Source of the DNA: a bacterium
GTDB lineage: Bacteria; Bdellovibrionota; FAC87; UBA2466
DNA: 6,381 nt
Direction: 5' to 3'
Assembly: GCA_022842225.1 (NCBI GenBank)
Contig: JALHPX010000187.1
Span: 1 to 6,381, forward strand
This document shows, piece by piece, positions 1 to 4,348 of this stretch. A program made the position numbers and the translations under genes. The notes under the pieces are model-generated. The model worked only from the letters and a program-made list of their open reading frames with translations. It was not told where the DNA came from and ran no database searches. The stretch's first letter is position 1, and the number at the start of each line of letters is the position of its first letter.

Positions 1-1110
1 TTTAAACTGATCCACTTCTTGGAGGTATTGAGTCTGCTGACGCAAATGCCATTGCTGCTCTTCTTGTCGACGGAGGGTGTAACCTAGGATCAGCACGTGT
101 GTGCCGAAAATACAGAAGAGTGGATTGGCGATTCCCAGCCAGATCTTAGCTTCCGAAAAAAGTACGAGCGAAGAAGCCAGCATCATAAACGCCAGTGCGA
201 CGAGCAATATCCAGGCAATCGCCAGCGAGGTTCTGAGCAAAACAAAGATAGAAAGTGCAATCACGGCAACAGCAACCAGTCGACCCACCCAACGCGGCAG
301 CCAGGTGATTTGGCGTTTGGTGAGAAGTGTATCGATTACGTTGGCCTGAATTTCTAATCGTGAGATGGGTCCGAAGGGAGTTTCAAACGTTCCACTCGCA
401 CTTGCACTTTTGCGGCCGATGAGAACTACCTTGTCGGTAAAAGTCCCAGGGGCGAAACCATCTTGACGCAATATGTCGTCGGCATTTTGCAGCGGATAAG
501 TGCCGGCTGGACCGCGGAAGTCGATCCAGAACGGCGTTCCCTCTGAGAGTTGAGGAGCAGGCAATTCCAACCGATGATTAATATGCAGCGCGAGAGATTC
601 GCCGGAATCATAGGACAGGTAAGTCTTACGCACCGTGTTGTCTGGGTCCGGAAAGACGTTACAAAAGCCGTAGTTACGTTTGCGAGTCAGCCGGGGAGGC
701 GGCGGTAAGAGCCTGCCTTCTTCGTTTAAGACGGCAGAGAACACCAAATCGCTGGTGTTCCACTCTATTTCCGGTTGGTAGCGGACATAGTCGTAATACG
801 AACCAATAACGATGAGTCGAGGATTGTCCGAGCGAATCTTAGTAATGAGCTGACGGAAGTAGTTGTCGTTCCAGATATTGTGATCCCGGGAGAACTCTCG
901 AGGGTGGGGGTCAGTGATTTTGGGGTCGATAGTGCTTTCAGAGTCATTATAAGGATTTACCTGCACTAGGGTGAGTGTGGTCGGCTTGAAAAGCTTGCCG
1001 CGCACCTTGAAAAAGCGGTCGAAAAACCACTGATCAAGGCTCTGGAAGGGAATCCAAATCAGTAGGAAACAAACCAGAGTTCGAAGCGCTAGATTCAGTC
1101 TTGGAGACAT
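1..1110 (-). CDS. CHASE2-domain transmembrane sensor protein, C-terminal part beyond window
   Basis: The minus strand stays open from an ATG at 1110 to the left edge (370 codons, no stop), so the gene is truncated by the window. Residues 11-24 form an N-terminal membrane segment. About 25-265 look like an extracytoplasmic CHASE2 domain, with family-type blocks NYGFCNVFPDPDNTVRK (146-162), DKVVLIG (226-232) and IEIQANVIDTLL (about 253-263). Three hydrophobic segments follow (about 277-293, 296-317, 324-343), then a charged Gln/Glu-rich stretch (348-370) that looks like a signalling coiled coil. Known CHASE2 proteins carry a histidine kinase, nucleotide cyclase, diguanylate cyclase or Ser/Thr kinase after this layout; which one applies here cannot be seen. 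The divergent receiver gene makes a histidine kinase the most attractive guess. An in-frame TGA three codons upstream (1117-1119) fixes the start closely. There is no Shine-Dalgarno sequence before it. The N-terminal CHASE2 call is strong; the output function is inference. Confidence 0.87.
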   Translation of the reverse strand, partial: MSPRLNLALRTLVCFLLIWIPFQSLDQWFFDRFFKVRGKLFKPTTLTLVQVNPYNDSESTIDPKITDPHPREFSRDHNIWNDNYFRQLITKIRSDNPRLIVIGSYYDYVRYQPEIEWNTSDLVFSAVLNEEGRLLPPPPRLTRKRNYGFCNVFPDPDNTVRKTYLSYDSGESLALHINHRLELPAPQLSEGTPFWIDFRGPAGTYPLQNADDILRQDGFAPGTFTDKVVLIGRKSASASGTFETPFGPISRLEIQANVIDTLLTKRQITWLPRWVGRLVAVAVIALSIFVLLRTSLAIAWILLVALAFMMLASSLVLFSEAKIWLGIANPLFCIFGTHVLILGYTLRRQEEQQWHLRQQTQYLQEVDQFK

Positions 1111-1126
1111 GGCGCGTCAATCTAGC
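1088..1126. promoter_or_regulatory. 8-bp perfect inverted repeat around the sensor start codon
   Basis: GCTAGATT at 1088-1095 is repeated in exact inverse orientation as AATCTAGC at 1119-1126, with 23 bp between and 31 bp centre to centre, close to three helical turns. The symmetry axis (about 1107) lies next to the sensor ATG (1108-1110). The right arm abuts the receiver's ribosome-binding site. It could be a dimeric operator, or an RNA hairpin whose loop holds the sensor start codon. Each arm also contains TAGATT, a -10-like hexamer. Function is inferred only; an 8-bp repeat can arise by chance. Confidence 0.4.
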
Positions 1127-1147
1127 AAAAGGGAATCATGAAACCAA
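1119..1147 (-). promoter_or_regulatory. Candidate promoter of the CHASE2 sensor gene (near-leaderless)
   Basis: On the minus strand TTGGTT (1147-1142) is followed after 17 bp by TAGATT (1124-1119), with an extended -10 TG (TG-C-TAGATT). Transcription from it would start near 1112, only a few bases before the ATG at 1110. This fits the absence of a Shine-Dalgarno sequence there. The -35 match is only 3 of 6, so this is a plausible rather than a certain promoter. It lies partly inside the receiver coding sequence. Confidence 0.35.
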
Positions 1148-1506
1148 CCGTGCTCATTGTGGACGATATCAAGGTAGTTCGAGACCGCATTAACGAGCAG
1201 CTTTCGGCCGATTTTGAGGTCGTGGGCCAGGCTGCCAGTGGTCGCGAAGCTATCGAGATGTGCCATCGGCTCAAGCCGCAGTTGGTTTTGATGGATCTAG
1301 TCATGCCCGAAATGTCGGGCATCGAAGCGACGAGAGAGATCTTAGTAAGCGTCGAGCCCACGCCAAAGGTGATCATTCTGAGTGGGATAACAGAGGAAGG
1401 ATATGCGGCTCAGGCCCTAGAAGCCGGAGCCGCCGAATACTTAATCAAGCCAGTCGACGCCGAGAAGTTAAAGGCGGTCCTGAAGACTTTTGCCGAAGCG
1501 GCCTAG
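1138..1506 (+). CDS. CheY-like single-domain response regulator
   Basis: This 122-residue protein is a complete receiver domain with no room for an output domain. It has the acidic pair D9-D10, the phosphoacceptor D53 in LMDLVMPE, the switch Ser S82 in ILSG, an aromatic Y101, and K104-P105 in LIKP. It should therefore take phosphate from a histidine kinase and act through protein contacts, as CheY- or Spo0F-like regulators do. The start is supported by AAAAGGG (1127-1133) four bases before the ATG. The neighbour transcribed away from it is the CHASE2 sensor, 27 bp off, a natural candidate partner, though this is inference from position only. Its stop codon overlaps the stop of the convergent barrel gene (shared CTAG). 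The target could be a motor, an enzyme or a phosphorelay intermediate; the sequence does not say. Confidence 0.95.
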   Translation: MKPTVLIVDDIKVVRDRINEQLSADFEVVGQAASGREAIEMCHRLKPQLVLMDLVMPEMSGIEATREILVSVEPTPKVIILSGITEEGYAAQALEAGAAEYLIKPVDAEKLKAVLKTFAEAA

Positions 1507-2219
1507 AGTCGGAATCCAAAATAGAGTTCAAATCCCATGATCACGTTGTCCGACGCGATCCGGTTAATCAACCATTTGAAATCGACCATGAACGGCTGAA
1601 ACTCGAAGCCCGCTCCAAGTAACAGCGATGGCAAGATCACGATTTCTTCGTTGGCAGAAGTAGTTGTGACGGTGCGGTACCACATCGCAGCACTGCCACC
1701 CATTCCCAAGCCAAAAGCTGCTTTTTCAGACCAGCGCCACATGTGGCGAACCATGCCGTCGAATGTAAAAACATGCACGGAACTTAGAATGTATTTGTAA
1801 CCGACCATTCCGCGGAGCATGAGCGGAATGTTCTCATCGAGTTCCGAGTAGTCGTAGTCAAAATACGCCCCGGCTTGGAAACCAAAGTCTTTGAAAAAAT
1901 CTCCCGTCGGCACTTTGTTGCTATCGACCATCGGCTCGATATAAAAGTTGCCACCCGCCGCGAATCCGACGTGAAAAATTCCGGCATCTACGCGACTGGG
2001 ATCTTCCTGAAAGTATTTTCGTCGACGCATCTCGCGCTGGTTGCGGGGAGCAGAGGGGGTGTAGCTGCGTTGCGGAGTGTCTCGTTGTGCAGGCTCCTCC
2101 TCGTCATCATATCCCGATTCCGCAAAAGCTGGGCTCACTGCCGTACTAAATGCCAAGAGTAAAGCTAAGGCTGTCGCGCGCGTCGTCAGGCGCCGCTTTG
2201 AGTCGTTTTGGCTCGTCAT
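1503..2219 (-). CDS. Secreted, predicted outer-membrane beta-barrel protein
   Basis: The 238-residue product begins with a signal peptide: basic SKRR (7-10), a hydrophobic stretch at about 16-28, and a probable cleavage after AFA (31-33). An acidic segment (DDEEE, 38-42) and an Arg-rich segment (61-68) precede a region from about 78 of alternating polar/hydrophobic, glycine- and aromatic-rich stretches typical of beta strands. The chain ends FGFRL. There are no cysteines. This suggests a small outer-membrane barrel; I recognise no specific family and assign no function. The start at 2219 has GGAG eight bases upstream and gives a clean signal peptide. The open frame extends to 2447, but that extension is low-quality sequence antisense to the next gene. 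An extended -10 lies upstream at 2254-2262. It is divergent from another small barrel-like gene across 110 bp and convergent with the receiver gene. Confidence 0.82.
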   Translation of the reverse strand: MTSQNDSKRRLTTRATALALLLAFSTAVSPAFAESGYDDEEEPAQRDTPQRSYTPSAPRNQREMRRRKYFQEDPSRVDAGIFHVGFAAGGNFYIEPMVDSNKVPTGDFFKDFGFQAGAYFDYDYSELDENIPLMLRGMVGYKYILSSVHVFTFDGMVRHMWRWSEKAAFGLGMGGSAAMWYRTVTTTSANEEIVILPSLLLGAGFEFQPFMVDFKWLINRIASDNVIMGFELYFGFRL

Positions 2220-2253
2220 GGATGCATCTCCGAAGAGGGTGGAAGATATTTCT

Positions 2254-2262
2254 ATTTTAGCA
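2254..2262 (-). promoter_or_regulatory. Extended -10 promoter element of the leftward barrel gene
   Basis: On the minus strand TG-C-TAAAAT (2262-2254) matches an extended -10 element, with TAAAAT differing from TATAAT at one position. Transcription would begin near 2247 and give a leader of about 28 bases containing the GGAG ribosome-binding site. No good -35 hexamer is present, as is common for extended -10 promoters. T-tracts further upstream on this strand could act as an UP-like element. Confidence 0.5.
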
Positions 2263-2273
2263 GTGACGCGCGG

Positions 2274-2315
2274 AAAAACCCGACAAAACAACTTCAAAAA
2301 ACGGCTTAAAAAAAA
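2274..2315. promoter_or_regulatory. Phased A-tracts, predicted curved DNA between divergent genes
   Basis: Four runs of A on the plus strand begin at 2274 (5 A), 2285 (4 A), 2296 (6 A) and 2308 (8 A), spaced 11, 11 and 12 bp. A-tracts repeated in near helical register are known to bend DNA. They sit about 27-68 bp upstream of the inferred leftward transcription start and directly before the rightward operon, so they could serve as an UP element or a nucleoid-protein site for either promoter. I see no convincing rightward -35/-10 pair within this region. Confidence 0.5.
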
Positions 2316-2321
2316 GGTACC

Positions 2322-2390
2322 ATGAGTCCATGGGAAAGCGGGCCGTGGGAAAGCGCATGCGCGCGGTGGTGGTTTGTCTGGTTGCGTTAG
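2322..2390 (+). other. Possible Trp-rich 22-codon leader ORF overlapping the barrel start
   Basis: The ATG at 2322 is preceded by AAAAAGG ending four bases upstream, a better placed ribosome-binding site than any for the barrel gene itself. It opens a 22-codon frame ending with TAG at 2388-2390, offset from the barrel frame. The peptide would contain five Trp (residues 4, 9, 16, 17, 20), including two copies of PWES. It may be a translated regulatory leader or simply a product of the G-rich duplicated sequence; no homology is claimed. Confidence 0.2.
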
Positions 2391-2965
2391 GGGTTTTGTC
2401 GACGGGTGCCGCTCGAGGCGCTCCATCTTCCTCTGCTCCTCGCGCATCTTATTTCGCGCTCGATATGGGGCCGTACATGACGGCCGTCAACGATCGCTTC
2501 AGTCAATCAGGGGATTACAAGTCCAAGGTGAGTACCTTGGCTGGTTTCTTCCGAGCCCGCAAATCGATAGGCCTTTTCTCTGGGATTCAGTGGGTGCCAT
2601 CCATTGGGGCCCTTGTTCCCTGGCGCAGTGGCGCGGACGGTTTTGCTAAAACGTTCTTAATCCATTCTGGATTGGGGTTTGGTGTCACTCCCCTTAGTTG
2701 GCTGCATGTGCGATTTGGTCCGGGATTGCTGTGGCGTTTGACCATTACCAATTCTGAGCAACTCAATCTAAACAACGGCACTTCAACCTCTGCCTTCTAC
2801 ACTCCAGGTGGTTCGCGCAGCGTCTTTCTCATGACAGCGGATTTTGGTTTGGATTTTAGGTTCTTTCAAAGTTGGTCCCTTGGCTTTGATGTCTGGATGA
2901 TTGAGGTAATGAACAGTCAGAGAAGATCTATCAACGCTGCCGCGACGATCGGATTTTACCTATGA
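2330..2965 (+). CDS. Secreted small outer-membrane-barrel-like protein
   Basis: The product is up to 211 residues, with a basic N-terminus (two GKR copies), a hydrophobic core at about 12-25, and a likely cleavage near AARGA (27-31). The mature part has alternating Gly/aromatic-rich strands and ends TIGFYL, consistent with a small outer-membrane beta barrel. The only cysteine (C16) is in the signal peptide. No specific family is recognised. The start is uncertain: ATG 2330, GTG 2345 and ATG 2357 are all in frame, and each still leaves a usable signal peptide. ATG 2357 has GGGA about seven bases upstream, while 2330 has AAGG twelve bases away. The stop overlaps the metalloprotease start (ATGA), indicating an operon with translational coupling. 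It faces another barrel gene in the opposite direction, but the two show no obvious overall sequence similarity by eye. Confidence 0.8.
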   Translation: MGKRAVGKRMRAVVVCLVALGVLSTGAARGAPSSSAPRASYFALDMGPYMTAVNDRFSQSGDYKSKVSTLAGFFRARKSIGLFSGIQWVPSIGALVPWRSGADGFAKTFLIHSGLGFGVTPLSWLHVRFGPGLLWRLTITNSEQLNLNNGTSTSAFYTPGGSRSVFLMTADFGLDFRFFQSWSLGFDVWMIEVMNSQRRSINAAATIGFYL

Positions 2966-3720
2966 AAACAATTCTGGGTCTTTCCCTTTACCTGTTTTTG
3001 TCGACGAGTGCTCACGCATGGACATTGGTTTCGCCCAATCTTCAGGGCTGGGCAAATCACAGCCTCGTCGTGCACTACAATTTTTCGACCTGTGGTGTGG
3101 ATGCAGCTCTGATGCTGGATCGATTGGATCTCGCCATAGCGGCTTGGAACAAAACGAGTGGCACGGCTCTGGTGGTCTCCCGACCAACAACTGAGTCGAC
3201 AGCAACGGCGGCTGATTTCTTGGCTGGTACTACGACGGATGTTCCACTCGTTGTTTGTGATCAGAATTTTGCCACGAGTAATTCCGTCGATGCCGATTTT
3301 ATTCCGGCAGCGACGCGTCTCTCGATGCCCACAGGGCGGATTGAATATGGAGGCGTTTTGTTAAACGCAGAAGCTTCTGGCGCTGCGGCGATGGCTAATC
3401 TGTCGGCAGAACAGATTGTCGTCACACTCGCTCACGAACTGGGACATGTATTTGGTTTGGGCCATAGCAGTGCGAGTTCCGCGCTGATGTACTACAGCAT
3501 CAACGACAAGGTTTCGCCTATTGTTACCGAAGACGATCTCGATGGCGTTGCATTCTTGTATCCGCGCAATGAATTTTCTGGCGGCATGTTTGGCTGCAGC
3601 TTTGTGCCGGCGAAAAACGCAAGCATGCCCTGGCCGCTCGCGGTTGGTTTCCTCGGATTTGTTTGGCTCTCCGTGGCGCTTGGCCGAAGAATGCGCACTA
3701 CATCTGCACGACTTCTTTAA
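2962..3720 (+). CDS. Matrixin-like zinc metalloprotease with C-terminal membrane anchor
   Basis: The 252-residue protein has a signal peptide cleaved probably after AHA (17-19). It carries the extended metzincin zinc motif HELGHVFGLGH with ligands H158, H162 and H168 and catalytic E159. A downstream Met-turn (ALMYYS, M176) and DDLDGVAFLYP (191-201) are typical of matrixins (family M10). It should hydrolyse peptides in the envelope or outside the cell. No propeptide with a cysteine switch is evident. C44 and C99 could form a disulfide. The tail holds GCS (C212), a short linker, a hydrophobic segment from about P225 to L240, then RRMR: a layout resembling MYXO-CTERM or GlyGly-CTERM sorting tails, though not a clear member of either. 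It is translationally coupled to the preceding barrel gene by ATGA. The last 23 bases lie antisense to the end of the Nfu gene. Substrate unknown. Confidence 0.92.
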   Translation: MKTILGLSLYLFLSTSAHAWTLVSPNLQGWANHSLVVHYNFSTCGVDAALMLDRLDLAIAAWNKTSGTALVVSRPTTESTATAADFLAGTTTDVPLVVCDQNFATSNSVDADFIPAATRLSMPTGRIEYGGVLLNAEASGAAAMANLSAEQIVVTLAHELGHVFGLGHSSASSALMYYSINDKVSPIVTEDDLDGVAFLYPRNEFSGGMFGCSFVPAKNASMPWPLAVGFLGFVWLSVALGRRMRTTSARLL

Positions 3721-4264
3721 TTTCTGGAACGACTTCCCGCAAACGCGTCTCTACTCCCATTTTCAGTGTGGCCACCGAACTGGGGCAATGGCTGCATGAG
3801 CCCTGCAAATGAAGATAAACGATACCGTTTTCGTACTTTCCAAAAGTGATATCGCCGCCGTCCATCGCAACTGCGGGACGGATATCATTGTCCAAAACTT
3901 CTTTGATCTTTCGCTCTACTTCAGAGACATCCCCCGAAGCGGTGGCGGCCGGCTGTTCGAACGCGTAATCCGCGCTGAACACGGCTTTACCGTCTGCTAA
4001 GTGGCGCTCAATCGTGAGCGGCACTCTCTCCGCTAAAATATCCCAATCGCCGTCGTCACTCTTAGTGACGGTTACGAAATTGGTTCCGATTAACAGCGCC
4101 TGGACTCCAGGTACTTCGAAAATCGCGCGCGCTAAAGGCGCTTGGTCGGTCTTATCGATCGACCCAAAATGTGCGGCACCCTTTGGCAAAAGCTCGCGAT
4201 TGACGACGAACTTCAGCGTGTTGGGGTTGGGGGTGAATTCCAAATGAATTGATACTGCTTCCAT
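3698..4264 (-). CDS. nfu: Nfu-type iron-sulfur cluster scaffold/carrier protein
   Basis: The 188-residue protein has the NFU1 two-domain order. An N-terminal Nfu_N domain (about 5-92) begins with the signature FTPNPNTLKFV. A C-terminal NifU-like domain (about 114-186) contains MDGGDITF, the cluster-binding CSHC (C157 and C160) in GSCSHCPSS, and the end VPEIKEVV. A dimer of such proteins binds a cluster through the paired CxxC motifs and delivers it to cytoplasmic apoproteins. A short linker rich in Ala/Pro/Ser (about 103-112) joins the domains. ATG 4264 is chosen because GGAG (minus strand, 4273-4270) lies five bases upstream. A GTG at 4294 would add ten residues but lacks a properly spaced ribosome-binding site. 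It is divergent from the TonB-dependent receptor across 62 bp, and overlaps the metalloprotease gene by 23 bp at their 3' ends. All key residues are intact. Confidence 0.95.
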   Translation of the reverse strand: MEAVSIHLEFTPNPNTLKFVVNRELLPKGAAHFGSIDKTDQAPLARAIFEVPGVQALLIGTNFVTVTKSDDGDWDILAERVPLTIERHLADGKAVFSADYAFEQPAATASGDVSEVERKIKEVLDNDIRPAVAMDGGDITFGKYENGIVYLHLQGSCSHCPSSVATLKMGVETRLREVVPEIKEVVQM

Positions 4265-4286
4265 GTTAACTCCGTGCTGACTCTGG

Positions 4287-4307
4287 TTTACCACACCTCT
4301 TGGTAAA
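4287..4307. promoter_or_regulatory. Perfect inverted repeat, candidate shared operator of nfu and the receptor
   Basis: TTTACCA (4287-4293) and TGGTAAA (4301-4307) are exact inverse copies separated by 7 bp, giving 14 bp centre to centre. It sits in the middle of the 62 bp between two divergent starts, so a protein bound here could affect both. It does not match the Fur, IscR or BirA consensus as I know them. As RNA it would be a hairpin without a T-tract, so it is not a terminator. Confidence 0.45.
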
Positions 4308-4319
4308 TTTGACTCCGTG

Positions 4320-4348
4320 TGTATAAGTGATTGATTTTACTAAGAAAA
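4320..4348 (-). promoter_or_regulatory. Weak candidate promoter for nfu
   Basis: On the minus strand TTTTCT (4348-4343), 17 bp, then TATACA (4325-4320) resembles a sigma-70 promoter. It would start transcription near 4313, placing the inverted repeat at 4287-4307 just downstream of the start, a position suited to a repressor. The -35 match is poor and it overlaps the receptor coding start, so it is tentative. Confidence 0.25.

Noticed and set aside
97..969. Plus-strand and short minus-strand open frames inside 1-1110
   Set aside because: They lie in other frames over the continuous CHASE2 coding sequence and show no domain-like composition.
1491..1501. GCCG-AAG-CGGC small hairpin at the end of the receiver gene as a terminator
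   Set aside because: Only a four-base stem, located before the stop on the plus strand, and followed by A rather than T on the minus strand.
2220..2329. Rightward -35/-10 pair (CCGACA, 19 bp, TTAAAA) for the barrel/protease operon
   Set aside because: Weak hexamers, long spacing and an A-rich background make the match uninformative.
2220..2447. N-terminal extension of the leftward barrel gene by 76 residues to an ATG at 2447
   Set aside because: It would bury the signal peptide in mid-protein, lies antisense to the next gene and its promoter region, and ATG 2219 has a well-spaced GGAG.
4054..4070. CGTCACT-CTT-AGTGACG hairpin
   Set aside because: It lies within nfu coding sequence, has no T-tract and interrupts no gene; most likely a chance product of codon choice.
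4265..4294. GTG start at 4294 for nfu
   Set aside because: AGAGG is only a base from the GTG, too close to serve it. ATG 4264 has GGAG at five bases and begins directly at the Nfu_N domain.
4265..4326. Cobalamin or other riboswitch upstream of the receptor
   Set aside because: The 62 bp gap is far too short for a cobalamin riboswitch and shows no conserved B12-box sequence.
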